64,000 nt of DNA from Methylovulum miyakonense HT12 (GTDB lineage: Bacteria; Pseudomonadota; Gammaproteobacteria; Methylococcales; Methylomonadaceae), in contig NZ_KB913025.1 in the NCBI RefSeq assembly GCF_000384075.1, positions 643,584-707,583 on the forward strand, written 5' to 3'. A program made the translations under genes and the position numbers. Of the stretch, positions 52,981 to 63,279 are shown piece after piece. The notes under the pieces are model-generated. The model saw only the letters and a program-made list of their open reading frames with translations, was not told the DNA's origin and ran no database searches. Every line of letters starts with the position of its first letter. The first letter of the stretch is position 1.

Positions 52981-54099
52981 ATGGCTTTTCGCATACTTTC
53001 AGGGATATTACTCTCTGCTTTTATCAGCATCAACGCTTGCGCAGATGAATTACAAATCAACCCGGCCCATCCTGACCAATACACGGTAGTCCACGGTGAT
53101 ACCCTATGGGACATCTCAGGCAAATTTTTACAGCATCCCACACAATGGCCAGAACTATGGCGTTTTAACAGCCAGATCCACAATCCCCATCTGATCTATC
53201 CTGGGGATACCATCTATTTTTCCATGGTCAATGGCCGCCCCCAATTAAGTTTGTCCAGAAACGAATTGCCCTCAGGCGAATTGAATATCCAGTCGCCTTG
53301 CGTCCTTCATGAAGAAGACTTGAAAAACGGCCGGACTAAATTCCCCGTCTCCCCGGATGGCAAACTGATGCCTTGTATCCGGGAAAGCAACCTCAACCAA
53401 GCGATCAAATTGATCCCGACAGACAGAATATCGCAATTCTTGACCACGCCACGGGTCGTCGGGCCAAATGAATTGAACGCCGCACCTTATGTGGTCGATT
53501 TGGCGGGTGAGCATCTGGTCGCCGGTGAAGGCGATAAAATTTATGTCCGGGCCATCTATTCATCCAGCAACCAGAATTACACCGTCTACCGTCAAGGCCA
53601 AACCTATAAAAACCCCGAAACGGGCGAAACCTTAGGGTATGAAGCCCAATACATCGCTGACACCACATTGCAGCAAGTCGGCGACCCGGCTAGCCTGGTG
53701 GTCACCAAGTCCAAATCGGAAATCCGCCTAGGCGATAGGGTGATGCCGAACATCGAAGAAGACGTCACGCTGAACTACTTCCCAAGGCCGCCAGCGAAAA
53801 AGCTTATCGGCAACATTATCAGTGTCCCCGGGGGGGTTTCACAAATTGGCCTCTACAACACGGTGGTCATTGATAAAGGCAGCCGGGACGGCTTGCAAGT
53901 CGGGCATGAACTGACCATTTACCGAAAGGGGCGGATGATTAGCGACCGCTTCAGTCCGATTAAAAACGCGATGGTGAAACTGCCTGATGAAAAGGCGGGC
54001 ATACTGATGGTTTTCCGTCCTTTTGAGCGCGTCAGTTACGCGCTGGTGATGAAAGCTAATCTGGCCATCCACGTTTTAGACAAAGTGAAGACCCCCTGA
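52981..54099 (+). CDS. LysM-domain periplasmic protein
   Basis: 372 residues with a signal peptide (ILSGILLSAFISINACA) and one LysM near residues 35-80 (YTVVHGDTLWDISGKFLQHP, LIYPGDTIYF) that binds peptidoglycan. The rest is a beta-rich domain with repeated hairpins (VDLAGEHLVAGEGDKIYVRA). Proteins of this kind stand before dprA in many gammaproteobacteria; function not established. AGGA precedes the start. Confidence 0.85.
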   Translation: MAFRILSGILLSAFISINACADELQINPAHPDQYTVVHGDTLWDISGKFLQHPTQWPELWRFNSQIHNPHLIYPGDTIYFSMVNGRPQLSLSRNELPSGELNIQSPCVLHEEDLKNGRTKFPVSPDGKLMPCIRESNLNQAIKLIPTDRISQFLTTPRVVGPNELNAAPYVVDLAGEHLVAGEGDKIYVRAIYSSSNQNYTVYRQGQTYKNPETGETLGYEAQYIADTTLQQVGDPASLVVTKSKSEIRLGDRVMPNIEEDVTLNYFPRPPAKKLIGNIISVPGGVSQIGLYNTVVIDKGSRDGLQVGHELTIYRKGRMISDRFSPIKNAMVKLPDEKAGILMVFRPFERVSYALVMKANLAIHVLDKVKTP

Positions 54100-55202
54100 G
54101 CAAGGTCACTGCACCAACCGACGAAACCCTCCGCGACTGGCTAACGCTCTTGCGTGTGCCGGGTGTGGGGTGCAGAGGCTTCCTCAAATTGCTCGACACC
54201 CATACCCCCGGACAAATCTTCACCGAGTCGCGCCAAGCGTTAAGCGCATTGGGTTTAAAACCCAGCATTATTGACGCCATTAAAAAGCCGGACTTGGCCG
54301 TTATTGACAGCGATATGGCGTGGTTGGCGCAACCCAACAACACGGCAATAACGGTGCTGGATGCGGATTATCCTGCGCAACTCAAACAGATTGCCGACCC
54401 GCCCCCCCTATTGTTCGTGCGTGGCAAGCCTGAAATCCTGTCTTTACCACAAATTGCCATTGTCGGCAGCCGGAACCCCTCACAACTCGGCAGGGAAACC
54501 GCCTTCGAATTTGCCAAAGCCTTAAGCCATTCAGGTTTCGTCATCACCAGTGGCCTGGCCCTAGGTATCGATGCGGCCAGCCATGAAGGCGCACTCCATG
54601 CCCAAGGCCACACGGTTGCAGTGGCGGGCACCGGGCTGGACCGGGTCTATCCCGCCAAACATAAAGGCTTGGCGACGCAAATTGTCAATACAGGGGCGAT
54701 GGTCTCCGAATTCCCGCCTGGCACGACCGCCAAAGCCAACCACTTCCCAAGACGTAACCGTATCATCAGCGGCTTATGCCAAGGCTTGCTGGTGGTCGAA
54801 GCCGCCAAACAAAGCGGCTCGCTCATTACCGCGAGGATGGCCTTGGAACAGAACCGTGAAGTGTTCGCTATTCCGGGGTCAATCCACAACCCATTGGCCC
54901 GTGGCTGCAATGCCTTGATCCGTGAAGGAGCAAAACTTGTCGAAACAACCCAAGATATTCTCGAAGAATTAAACCAATATTTTCAACAAGATGTGAATTA
55001 TTCACACCATTCCCCACAATCAAAGCTTGACCTGGAGCAACAAACATTATTGAATCTAGTCATGTTCAGCCCAACTTCCATTGATAATCTAGTTGAAAAT
55101 GCAGGCTTATCCGTTGAAGCCGTTTCTTCAATGTTACTTATTTTAGAACTGCAAGGTTATGTCGAAGCAACCGCTGGCGGTTCCTATACGCGAATAAAAT
55201 AA
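54096..55202 (+). CDS. dprA: DNA-processing protein DprA
   Basis: About 368 residues. Rossmann-fold core: QIAIVGSRNPSQLGRETAFE, TSGLALGIDAASHEGALHAQ, GHTVAVAGTGLDRVYPAKHK and FPRRNRIISGLCQGLLVVEA. The C-terminal winged helix follows (residues 305-365). DprA loads RecA on incoming single strands in transformation. No ATG exists before the conserved N-terminal residues DETLRDWLTLLRVPGVG; candidates are CTG at 54096, which overlaps the preceding TGA, and TTG at 54150, which would cut those residues. Confidence 0.9.
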   Translation: MSKVTAPTDETLRDWLTLLRVPGVGCRGFLKLLDTHTPGQIFTESRQALSALGLKPSIIDAIKKPDLAVIDSDMAWLAQPNNTAITVLDADYPAQLKQIADPPPLLFVRGKPEILSLPQIAIVGSRNPSQLGRETAFEFAKALSHSGFVITSGLALGIDAASHEGALHAQGHTVAVAGTGLDRVYPAKHKGLATQIVNTGAMVSEFPPGTTAKANHFPRRNRIISGLCQGLLVVEAAKQSGSLITARMALEQNREVFAIPGSIHNPLARGCNALIREGAKLVETTQDILEELNQYFQQDVNYSHHSPQSKLDLEQQTLLNLVMFSPTSIDNLVENAGLSVEAVSSMLLILELQGYVEATAGGSYTRIK

Positions 55203-55221
55203 CCCAAACCTTAAGCGAACC

Positions 55222-55689
55222 ATGAAAGAAAATATTTTTGATGTCCTGATGTATCTGTTTGAAAACTACATGGAAGATGAGGTTGAAATTCTTCCTGACA
55301 GTGATGTCATAAAAGTCGAACTTGAGGAAGCGGGTTTTGAATCCTGCGAAGTGACCAAGGCGTTTGACTGGCTGGAATCCCTGAGCCTGCAACGGGCAAT
55401 CAAACCCAGCGCTTCGTCAGCGTTCCGGATTTTCTGCACCGAGGAGCAAAACAAATTGGACATTGAATGCCGCAACCTCATTATGTTTTTGGAACATAGC
55501 GGCATCCTGACCCCGGCCAACCGCGAAATTGTCATAGACCGCGCGATGGCCTTGGAAAATGAAGAAATCTCCATGGAAAAACTGAAATGGATAGTGTTGA
55601 TGGTGTTGCTCAGCCAACCGGATGAAGAAATCGCCTTTTCCAGGATGGAAGACATTGTTTACGATTTGGTGCCCACTTATTTACATTAA
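55222..55689 (+). CDS. smg: Smg family protein (DUF494)
   Basis: 155 residues: MKENIFDVLMYLFENYMEDE, AGFESCEVTKAFDWLESL and LSQPDEEIAFSRMEDIVYDL are typical of Smg. All-helical; function unknown despite conserved linkage to dprA and topA. Twenty bases after dprA. Confidence 0.92.
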   Translation: MKENIFDVLMYLFENYMEDEVEILPDSDVIKVELEEAGFESCEVTKAFDWLESLSLQRAIKPSASSAFRIFCTEEQNKLDIECRNLIMFLEHSGILTPANREIVIDRAMALENEEISMEKLKWIVLMVLLSQPDEEIAFSRMEDIVYDLVPTYLH

Positions 55690-55764
55690 ACGCCAAAAAA
55701 CCCAAGCCTTTACTTTTACCTCTTGACCTAGAGGACCGAACCTTTCACCGTAAATTTAAATTAC

Positions 55765-58083
55765 ATGAGCAAGCATCTCGTCATCGTCGAATCGCCCGCC
55801 AAAGCCAAAACCATTGAAAAATACCTCGGCAAGGATTTTCAGGTTTTAGCCTCTTATGGACACGTCCGTGATTTGATCCCCAAAGAAGGTGCGGTAGACC
55901 CGGAGCATGATTTCGCCATGAAATACGAAGTCATCGAACGTAACCAAAAACATGTGCTTGCCATCAGTAAAGCCCTGAAAACGTCTGACACCTTGTATCT
56001 TGCGACCGACCCTGACCGGGAAGGCGAAGCCATTTCCTGGCATCTGTACGAACTGCTCAACGAAAAAAAACTCCTGAAAGACAAACCCGTGCACCGTGTG
56101 GTCTTCCATGAAATCACTAAAAAAGCCGTCACTGAAGCCATTGCCCATCCTGAACAACTGGCGATTAACCTTATCAACGCCCAACAAGCCCGCCGCGCCT
56201 TGGATTATCTGGTTGGCTTCAACCTATCGCCGCTGTTATGGAAAAAAATTCGCCGCGGCCTGTCTGCGGGGCGAGTACAAAGCCCCGCCTTGCGCCTGAT
56301 CGTCGAGCGCGAACTGGAAATCGAAGCGTTCAAAACCCGTGAATACTGGACGATCAATGCCGCCTTGACGGCTGACGGACAGCCGTTCAAAGCCAAACTA
56401 ATCCAGTTCAACGACGAAAAAATCAGCCAATTCAGCATCACCGACCAAGAACGCGCCGAACAGACCAAGCAAACCCTCCTCAATGCCGCTGACGGGCAAT
56501 TGCTGGTCACTAAACTCGAACAAAAACAACAAAAACGCCATCCGGCGCCGCCGTTCATCACCTCGACTTTGCAACAGGAAGCTTCACGGAAACTCGGTTT
56601 CACCACCAAACGCACCATGATGGTCGCCCAACAATTGTATGAAGGCATAGACATCGGCGGCGAAACCGAAGGCTTGATTAGCTATATGCGCACCGACTCC
56701 GTCAACTTGTCGGAAGAAGCCGTGCAGGACATCCGCGCCTATATTGGCGAAAATTATGGCAATGACAACGTCCCGAAAGAGCCGCGCCTGTTCAAGACCA
56801 AATCCAAAAACGCGCAGGAAGCCCACGAAGCGATACGCCCCACCTCCATTAGGCGCGTGCCTGCGGCGATCAAAAACCACCTGACCGCCGAACAGTTCAA
56901 GCTCTACGAATTGATATGGAAGCGCACTATCGCTTGCCAAATGATCCACGCGACCCTGAACCGCATCGCCGTCGATTTGAGTTGCGCGAACGGCAAGCAC
57001 GTGTTCAGGGCGACGGGCTCGTCGATTGCCATTCCTGGCTTTATGACCGTCTATCTGGAAGGTAAGGACGATAGCAACGAAGGCGAAGGCGACGACAAGG
57101 AAAGCTTCCTGCCGCACATGCAGGAAGGCCGCCCCGTGCCGCTCAGCGACATCCTCACCGACCAGCATTTCACCGAACCACCGCCCCGTTACGGCGAGGC
57201 CAGTTTGGTCAAAGCCTTGGAAGAATACGGCATAGGCCGCCCGTCGACTTACGCGACCATCATTTCGACACTGCAAAACCGTGAATATGTCACGTTAGAG
57301 GGCAAGCGCTTTTATCCGACCGATGTGGGCCGTATCGTCAACCGCTTTTTGACCGAGCATTTCACCAAATATGTCGATTACAGCTTCACCGCCAATTTGG
57401 AAGACGAGCTTGATGCGGTTTCACGCGGCGAAAAAGACTGGATCCCGCTGATGCGTGATTTCTGGAACCCCTTCACTTCATTGATCACCGATAAAGAGGC
57501 CAGTGTCCAGCGCAAGGACATCACCCAGGAAGCCATAGACGAAAAATGTCCGGAATGCGGCAAGCCGCTATCCATACGCTTAGGCCGCAACGGGCGTTTT
57601 ATCGGTTGCACGAACTACCCGGAGTGCTCGTACACCCGCAATCTGGGCGATGATGGCGGCAATTCCGAAGCGGCCGATGTCGTTGAAGGGCGGGTTTGCC
57701 CGGAATGTTCTTCACCTTTGGTTTTAAAAGCCGGGAAATATGGCAAGTTCATCGGCTGTAGCGGTTATCCCAAATGCCGCCATATCGAACCGCTGGAAAA
57801 ACCGCTGGACACCCATGTCGAATGCCCACAATGTAAAACGGGCAGCTTGCTGAAACGCAAATCCCGTAACGGCAAAATTTTCTATTCCTGCTCCGGCTAC
57901 CCAAAATGCGACTATGCGCTCTGGAACGCCCCGATCAAGGAAAGCTGCCCCGCCTGTGACTGGCCCATCCTGACCGTCAAAACCACCAAACGCAATGGCG
58001 CAGAAAAAGTCTGCCCGCAAAAAGATTGCAAATACGCCACACCTTATGAGGGCGACCCCGCGGACGCGGACGGGCCAAAGTGA
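55765..58083 (+). CDS. topA: DNA topoisomerase I
   Basis: 772 residues. TOPRIM domain with IVESPAKAKTIEKYLG and LATDPDREGEAISWHLYEL; the active-site Tyr in GLISYMRTDSVNLS; YGIGRPSTYATIISTLQ near the end of the core. Four C-terminal zinc ribbons, e.g. CPECGKPLSIRLGRNGRFIG and CPQCKTGSLLKRKSRNGK; the last (CPACD...CPQKDC) is the most divergent. It relaxes negative supercoils. Complete. Confidence 0.96.
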   Translation: MSKHLVIVESPAKAKTIEKYLGKDFQVLASYGHVRDLIPKEGAVDPEHDFAMKYEVIERNQKHVLAISKALKTSDTLYLATDPDREGEAISWHLYELLNEKKLLKDKPVHRVVFHEITKKAVTEAIAHPEQLAINLINAQQARRALDYLVGFNLSPLLWKKIRRGLSAGRVQSPALRLIVERELEIEAFKTREYWTINAALTADGQPFKAKLIQFNDEKISQFSITDQERAEQTKQTLLNAADGQLLVTKLEQKQQKRHPAPPFITSTLQQEASRKLGFTTKRTMMVAQQLYEGIDIGGETEGLISYMRTDSVNLSEEAVQDIRAYIGENYGNDNVPKEPRLFKTKSKNAQEAHEAIRPTSIRRVPAAIKNHLTAEQFKLYELIWKRTIACQMIHATLNRIAVDLSCANGKHVFRATGSSIAIPGFMTVYLEGKDDSNEGEGDDKESFLPHMQEGRPVPLSDILTDQHFTEPPPRYGEASLVKALEEYGIGRPSTYATIISTLQNREYVTLEGKRFYPTDVGRIVNRFLTEHFTKYVDYSFTANLEDELDAVSRGEKDWIPLMRDFWNPFTSLITDKEASVQRKDITQEAIDEKCPECGKPLSIRLGRNGRFIGCTNYPECSYTRNLGDDGGNSEAADVVEGRVCPECSSPLVLKAGKYGKFIGCSGYPKCRHIEPLEKPLDTHVECPQCKTGSLLKRKSRNGKIFYSCSGYPKCDYALWNAPIKESCPACDWPILTVKTTKRNGAEKVCPQKDCKYATPYEGDPADADGPK

Positions 58084-58242
58084 ATGTTTTGTAATGGTAG
58101 GAATTGCAATGCAAAAAGACCGCGTTCCCCCTGGCCGGCCCGCATCCCTACCCTAGCCGGACTTCTACGATTCCCAAGCCAGCAAACCCATCCTGTCATG
58201 ATATGATAGCGTTTTATTTTATCTATTAATGACAGGAAAAAA

Positions 58243-58785
58243 ATGCACGTACTTTACACCCAGGAGCTGTATCAGGCTCTCGAATATGCCCGGAGCATAG
58301 ACCAGGACACAGGCAAACGGATGATGATCCAGCTTGAGATCGACCAGCCGATGTTCTTCCAAACCATCTTCAAAACCTTCCCGTCCATCATTACCGAACG
58401 CAATGAAGACATGGCGAATTTGTTTATGGATTTATGTTTTGATGTGGCCTGCGTTTACAAGAAAGTCTTTGGCAACACCCCAAAATTTAAGGATGACCCC
58501 ACTTGGATGGAACGTCAGGCAGGTTTGTTGGACAAGGAGCTGAAACCGTTGATGGAAGGCCGTTTCATCAATGACAAACGCAGCCAAAAAATGAAGGAAG
58601 ACTTCTTTAAACCTAAAGCAGGCGAGTTGCAACAAAATGCCTTGTTGCAATTTTTAAACGAAGGCGTTGACGACATGGCGGCGGACACGCAAAGCGATGA
58701 AAGCACGGTGGATTTGACTAAAACCATGTTGTTTGTGGTGGTGCGTTTGTTCACTAACTTATATTCTAAACCGGCCCTACAATGA
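58243..58785 (+). CDS. Conserved-looking cytoplasmic protein of unknown function
   Basis: 180 residues, mostly helical, no signal or membrane segment, acidic. Blocks: MHVLYTQELYQALEYARSID, FQTIFKTFPSIITERNEDMA, LFMDLCFDVACVYKKVFG. AGGAAAAAA precedes the ATG. I do not recognise a family. It sits between topA and a SEC-C protein, in the same direction. Confidence 0.65.
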   Translation: MHVLYTQELYQALEYARSIDQDTGKRMMIQLEIDQPMFFQTIFKTFPSIITERNEDMANLFMDLCFDVACVYKKVFGNTPKFKDDPTWMERQAGLLDKELKPLMEGRFINDKRSQKMKEDFFKPKAGELQQNALLQFLNEGVDDMAADTQSDESTVDLTKTMLFVVVRLFTNLYSKPALQ

Positions 58786-58865
58786 CCGCCTGGTTACGTA
58801 GCGGCAAATTGACCATGTAGCCCGTAACCGTTTAACACACCTAATAATAATTAAAATAACTACTT

Positions 58866-59600
58866 ATGATTGATAAAGCATTATTGACCGGCCTCGAAAC
58901 CTGTTTGGCTTCGATTGCCCCTGAGGACCAATACTTAGGCGTAGACGAAATCCGTGGTTTGTTTTTTGCGCAAATGATCACGCCCAATAAAAGCAACCCG
59001 CTAGTCTGGCTGTCGGCGTTATTTTATGGCGAACGCCCGCCGCTTACGGAAGGGCAGATCAGCAACTTGGACACCACGGCCGCCGCTACGCATGAAGCCT
59101 ATCAGGCCTTGTTCGCCAGCAACCAATTGGCTTTTCCGTTTGATTTTGACCAGCTTGATGAAGCGATGGCGGAATCCGCTTACGGCTGGTGCCAAGGTTT
59201 TTATATCGGCTTATTGATTAACGAAGATTTTTGGTTTGGCAAAAAAAATGAGCGGCTAAGGCCGACTGACCATGACCTGCTGGCTATCCGCAACAGCGCG
59301 AAGCTGTTTATGTGCCTGATAACAAAAGATTTCAGCAACTTTGACAAAGCCAAAGTCGCCGAACTCAAGAAACTGATCACCGAACAAGGCCAAGACCCGA
59401 CTGACGACATCCTCGCCGCATCGTTGTTCCCGAACGTGCCCATTGCGGTCAAAACCCTGCAAGTCTATGGCACAAAAGCCATGATGGCGAACGCGCCTAA
59501 AGCGGCACAACCGATAAGCGCCGTCAAATTAGGCCGCAACGACCCTTGCCATTGTGGTAGCGGCAAAAAATATAAAAAATGTTGTGGGGCGGCGATTTAA
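58866..59600 (+). CDS. YecA/UPF0149-family protein with SEC-C zinc motif
   Basis: 244 residues. The UPF0149 domain covers residues 5-185 ([20 protein letters not shown]), and the C terminus is a SEC-C motif, [20 protein letters not shown], which binds zinc and in SecA contacts SecB and ribosomes. YecA proteins bind ribosomes in E. coli by established work; the role here is inferred. Confidence 0.85.
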   Translation: MIDKALLTGLETCLASIAPEDQYLGVDEIRGLFFAQMITPNKSNPLVWLSALFYGERPPLTEGQISNLDTTAAATHEAYQALFASNQLAFPFDFDQLDEAMAESAYGWCQGFYIGLLINEDFWFGKKNERLRPTDHDLLAIRNSAKLFMCLITKDFSNFDKAKVAELKKLITEQGQDPTDDILAASLFPNVPIAVKTLQVYGTKAMMANAPKAAQPISAVKLGRNDPCHCGSGKKYKKCCGAAI

Positions 59601-59628
59601 CCCTAACCGTTAACAGAAGGAACCCGAT

Positions 59629-59967
59629 ATGAAAAAATCATCCCTCACCCTCACAGCCTTGGCACTGCTTATCTGCCTATCAGGTTGTGATGGTTCCGAA
59701 GACAGCGCCAACACGGCCATAACGGACACGCCACCCGCCACTGCCAAACCGGATAGGGCTATTGAACCTAAATTATCGGCCAACGCAAAACCTATGCCCA
59801 ATCCAGAGTATGACGGACAGGATGCGGCTGAAGATTTAGATGCGACCGGGGTGTCCGCACAGCCAGTGCCCGATATGGAAGCGGAAAAATATGATAATGA
59901 TATTGGCGTGCGCAATCCCGAAGCGGGCGATCCGGAAATGGACGAACCACAAAGCGATAAAGAGTAA
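59629..59967 (+). CDS. Small lipoprotein, unknown function
   Basis: 112 residues: signal peptide with lipobox LSGC (residues 19-22), then a mature, acidic, Pro-rich and probably disordered chain (PEAGDPEMDEPQSDKE). AAGGA precedes the ATG. No family recognised. Confidence 0.65.
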   Translation: MKKSSLTLTALALLICLSGCDGSEDSANTAITDTPPATAKPDRAIEPKLSANAKPMPNPEYDGQDAAEDLDATGVSAQPVPDMEAEKYDNDIGVRNPEAGDPEMDEPQSDKE

Positions 59968-60041
59968 TTGACTTAAACCCAAAAACCCCGCCGCTTTGCC
60001 AAAACCAGCAAAACGGCGGTGTCCGGCGTTAGGTTGCTTGG

Positions 60042-60443
60042 CTACTTAGCGACCTTAACCAACCAACCCGTTTGGTCATCACAACCTAAAACCGCTTTTG
60101 CGCTGACATTGATCCGGGCATATTGCCCGTTTAACGTAGCGGGCAATTTTGCCGTAATTTTATGGAAGGAGATATTGCTTTCCACCTTAAAGGGCAAAGG
60201 CTCCCCTTTTGCCGTCAACTTAATGGTCGTCGGGTCAACATAAGCGGATATCTTGATGATGAATTCCGCTCCGGCAGGCACTTCATTATTATCGGCGGCG
60301 TTATACGGCGACAGGTTAAAATCGGTAAATTTCGGTTTCTTACAAACCAACTCCGCTTCTTCAGGGCTATAGGCCCATGCCGTACCGGACACCAATAGCG
60401 CGGCAAGCAAAAACACGGGCTTAATAATTGTTGTTATTGTCAT
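60042..60443 (-). CDS. Secreted small protein, unknown function
   Basis: 133 residues: signal peptide (VFLLAALLVSGTAWA), mature beta-rich domain with one Cys pair (ELVCKKP and VLGCDDQ) and an Ig-like alternating pattern (AEFIIKISAYVDPTTIKLTA). Convergent with the lipoprotein gene. No family recognised. Confidence 0.6.
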   Translation of the reverse strand: MTITTIIKPVFLLAALLVSGTAWAYSPEEAELVCKKPKFTDFNLSPYNAADNNEVPAGAEFIIKISAYVDPTTIKLTAKGEPLPFKVESNISFHKITAKLPATLNGQYARINVSAKAVLGCDDQTGWLVKVAK

Positions 60444-60646
60444 TTTAAACTCCTCATTCGAATGATGGTGTCATCACACCACCCCGCACTTTAATGAGTT
60501 TTGTTATCAAATTCAACTAATTCCCCAGCATTTTGTTCAGGAATGCAAAAACACCAATTATCCGCGCCATCCCTTCCCTGCTTACACACAAAACCCGCGT
60601 TGTCTTGTACAATAGCAGCATTTAAATCCCTAGCGAGAGCACGACA

Positions 60647-61690
60647 TTGAGCGCGAAAAACCCAGAGAGCCTAAATTACAAAAGTGCAGGCGTAGATATT
60701 GCCGCCGGCAATGCATTAGTCGAACGCATCAAACCGATTGCCGCCAAAACCCGCACCGCTGGCGTGATGGCGGGACTGGGCGGTTTCGGCTCATTATTTG
60801 AATTGCCTTTAGACCGCTACCAACACCCCGTGTTGGTGTCGGGCACTGACGGGGTCGGCACAAAATTAAAATTGGCCATCGACTTGGACATCCACAACAC
60901 CGTCGGCATCGACCTGGTCGCCATGTGCGTCAACGACATCATTGTCCAAGGCGCTGAGCCCTTATTTTTCTTGGATTATTTCGCCACTGGCAAGCTGGAC
61001 GTGGACACGGCGGCGCAAGTCATCGAGGGCATAGGCACGGGCTGCGGACAAGCGGGGGCAGCCTTGGTCGGCGGCGAAACGGCGGAAATGCCGGGCATGT
61101 ACGCCGAAGGCGAATACGACCTGGCAGGGTTTTGTGTCGGCATTGTCGAAAAAAGCAAAGTGCTGGACGGCAGCCAAGTGAAAATTGGCGACAAACTGAT
61201 CGCCATCGCTTCTTCCGGCCCGCATTCCAACGGCTATTCCCTAGTCCGTAAAATCATCAGCCATAGCGGCGCGGACTTAGACAGCCCGTTCCAAGACACC
61301 ACCCTTGGCAAAGCCTTGCTGACGCCAACCCGCATTTATGTCAAACCACTGCTGGCCCTACTGGAAAAAGTGCCCGTCCACGCCTTGGCGCACATCACGG
61401 GCGGCGGCATCACCGAAAACCTGCCTCGTGTCCTGCAATCGGGGATCAACGCCGAGATTGATTTGAGTAGCTGGGACTTCCCCGCCATTTTCCAATGGCT
61501 GCAAAGCCAAGGCAATGTCCCGCTGGCGGATATGCTGACCACCTTCAACTGCGGTGTCGGCATGATTGTTTGCGTCGCGCCGGAAGATGAAGCGGTGACG
61601 CTGGAAACGCTGGCAAGCTTAGGCGAAACAGTGTTTAGCATCGGTGCGCTGGTGGCTGGTGACGGTAAACCAGAAGTTGTGTACCGTTAA
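60647..61690 (+). CDS. purM: Phosphoribosylformylglycinamidine cyclo-ligase
   Basis: 347 residues with a TTG start. AIR synthase motifs: [92 protein letters not shown]. It makes AIR in purine synthesis. purN, often adjacent, is not here. Confidence 0.95.
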   Translation: MSAKNPESLNYKSAGVDIAAGNALVERIKPIAAKTRTAGVMAGLGGFGSLFELPLDRYQHPVLVSGTDGVGTKLKLAIDLDIHNTVGIDLVAMCVNDIIVQGAEPLFFLDYFATGKLDVDTAAQVIEGIGTGCGQAGAALVGGETAEMPGMYAEGEYDLAGFCVGIVEKSKVLDGSQVKIGDKLIAIASSGPHSNGYSLVRKIISHSGADLDSPFQDTTLGKALLTPTRIYVKPLLALLEKVPVHALAHITGGGITENLPRVLQSGINAEIDLSSWDFPAIFQWLQSQGNVPLADMLTTFNCGVGMIVCVAPEDEAVTLETLASLGETVFSIGALVAGDGKPEVVYR

Positions 61691-61732
61691 ACGATTAAGC
61701 CAATGGGGCATCCCTTTACCGGAGAACAAACC

Positions 61733-62206
61733 ATGCAATGGTCGGAAGTCATTGACAACCCTTACTTTCAAAACCTACCGTTTAAAATTGAGCTGAACCG
61801 TTACGGAAAAGTTGAAATGCCCCCCGCTTCCAATCGACATGGCCGGTTACAGTCAAAAATTAGCGCTTTGCTTGAGCGCAAACTCAAAAAAGGCGAAGCA
61901 CTGGCCGAATGCTCCATCCAAACCACCGAAGGCGTAAAAGTCGCCGATGTCGCATGGTGTTCCAAGGCCTTCATCAAACAATACGGTTATGCAACGCCCT
62001 ACCCCCACGCGCCGGAACGGTGTGTTGAAATTGTCTCTCCGTCAAATTCAAAAGTGTAGATGGCCGAGAAGGTGCAGCTTTATTTGCAGGCGGGCGCAGA
62101 AGAAGTTTGGGTGGTTTGGGAGCATGGGGTGGTGGATTATTATGGGAAAACGGGAAAATTAGAGCAATCGGGCTATGGGATTAAGGTAAAAATACCTAAG
62201 CCTTGA
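61733..62206 (+). pseudogene. Uma2-family (DUF820) nuclease-like gene with an in-frame stop
   Basis: The frame starts MQWSEVIDNPYFQNLPFKIE at 61733 and reads the Uma2 fold: GRLQSKISALLERKL, CSIQTTEGVKVADVAW, PERCVEIVSPSNSKV. TAG at 62057-62059 then interrupts it, and the same frame continues MAEKVQLYLQAGAEEVWVVW to a stop at 62206. Homologues have Glu just before MAEK, so one G-to-T change (GAG to TAG) explains it. The N-terminal product of 108 residues lacks the end of the domain. Probably inactive unless read through. Confidence 0.8.
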
Positions 62207-62211
62207 CGCTA

Positions 62212-63279
62212 TCACCCCACCTTCCTAATCGCATAAACCGCCCCCGACAACACCAGCAAGCTAGGGATAAACGCAACCAACGGCGGATTAAGGCTGTAAA
62301 TCAGGCCGACATGGCTGATGGTCATGTCGATGACATTAAAACCCATACCAATGACCACGCCGATCAGAATGCGCGTAGCGGCGCTGACACCGCGCTTGAC
62401 ACCGATGACAAACGGGGCGGACACCAGCAACATGGTAAAAATGACCAATGGGGTGACGACCCTGCCCCAAAAGGACATTTCATAAAGTTGCGATTTTTGC
62501 CGGTTGTCCTTCAAAAATTCCACGTACATCGCCAGATCATATAACGATAAATTGTCCGGGTTGACGACGACAATTTTTAGCAAATTCGGCTCTATGGATG
62601 AATTCCAGATTTGTTCCTTTGGCGAGTCGGCCTGCATTTGCGTGGTGGAGATGGACGATTCCTGAATGCCTTCCACCCGCCATTGTTGCTTGCCTAAATA
62701 CACGGCCCTTTGGGCATGGATAGATCGCAACAGATGCCGCTGGGCATCGGTTTCATAAATGCTGATGTCGGCCAGGTCGCCGTTGTCCTCGATTAGGCGG
62801 ATGTTGATGAACCGCCTTCCTTCACGCAGCCAAATCCCATATTTCAAATTGCGGAAAAACGGGTTGTGTTGTGCGGTGGCCCGCATCACCTGGGCCCTGC
62901 TTTCAGCGACCGGGGCGACAAATTCGCCCACCAACACCGCCACGGCAATCCAACAACAACCCGCGACCAGCACCGCCCTGATAATGCCGAACACCGATAG
63001 GCCCGCCGCCCGCATGGCGATCAGCTCGTGGTTATTGGCCATGCCGCCCAACGCAAACAAGCTGCCAATCAACGCCGAGGCGGGCATCAGTTCGTAGAGG
63101 ATGGTCGGGGACGTGAAGGTGACGAAATGACAGACATCCAACAAACCATATTCCCCCTTGCCAATGTCGTCCAGCTCATCGCTGAATGTGAACAGATCGA
63201 ACAAGGTCAACAACAATATGGCGGCAACGGATGAGGCTTTTAAAATATCCCAAACAATGTAGCGGGTCAGTACATTCAT
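62212..63279 (-). CDS. lptG: LPS export permease LptG
   Basis: 355 residues from the ATG at 63279 (MNVLTRYIVWDILKASSVAA); an upstream in-frame extension over lptF is rejected. YjgP/YjgQ family: membrane helices at both ends and a periplasmic jellyroll between; conserved segments IGSLFALGGMANNHELIAMR and EFLKDNRQKSQLYEMSFW, the last before the C-terminal helices. With LptF and LptB it extracts LPS from the inner membrane. Overlaps lptF by four bases. Confidence 0.92.
   Translation of the reverse strand: MNVLTRYIVWDILKASSVAAILLLTLFDLFTFSDELDDIGKGEYGLLDVCHFVTFTSPTILYELMPASALIGSLFALGGMANNHELIAMRAAGLSVFGIIRAVLVAGCCWIAVAVLVGEFVAPVAESRAQVMRATAQHNPFFRNLKYGIWLREGRRFINIRLIEDNGDLADISIYETDAQRHLLRSIHAQRAVYLGKQQWRVEGIQESSISTTQMQADSPKEQIWNSSIEPNLLKIVVVNPDNLSLYDLAMYVEFLKDNRQKSQLYEMSFWGRVVTPLVIFTMLLVSAPFVIGVKRGVSAATRILIGVVIGMGFNVIDMTISHVGLIYSLNPPLVAFIPSLLVLSGAVYAIRKVG

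Noticed and set aside
56584..57276. 230-codon frame opposite topA
   Set aside because: Antisense shadow; topA is complete and unambiguous.
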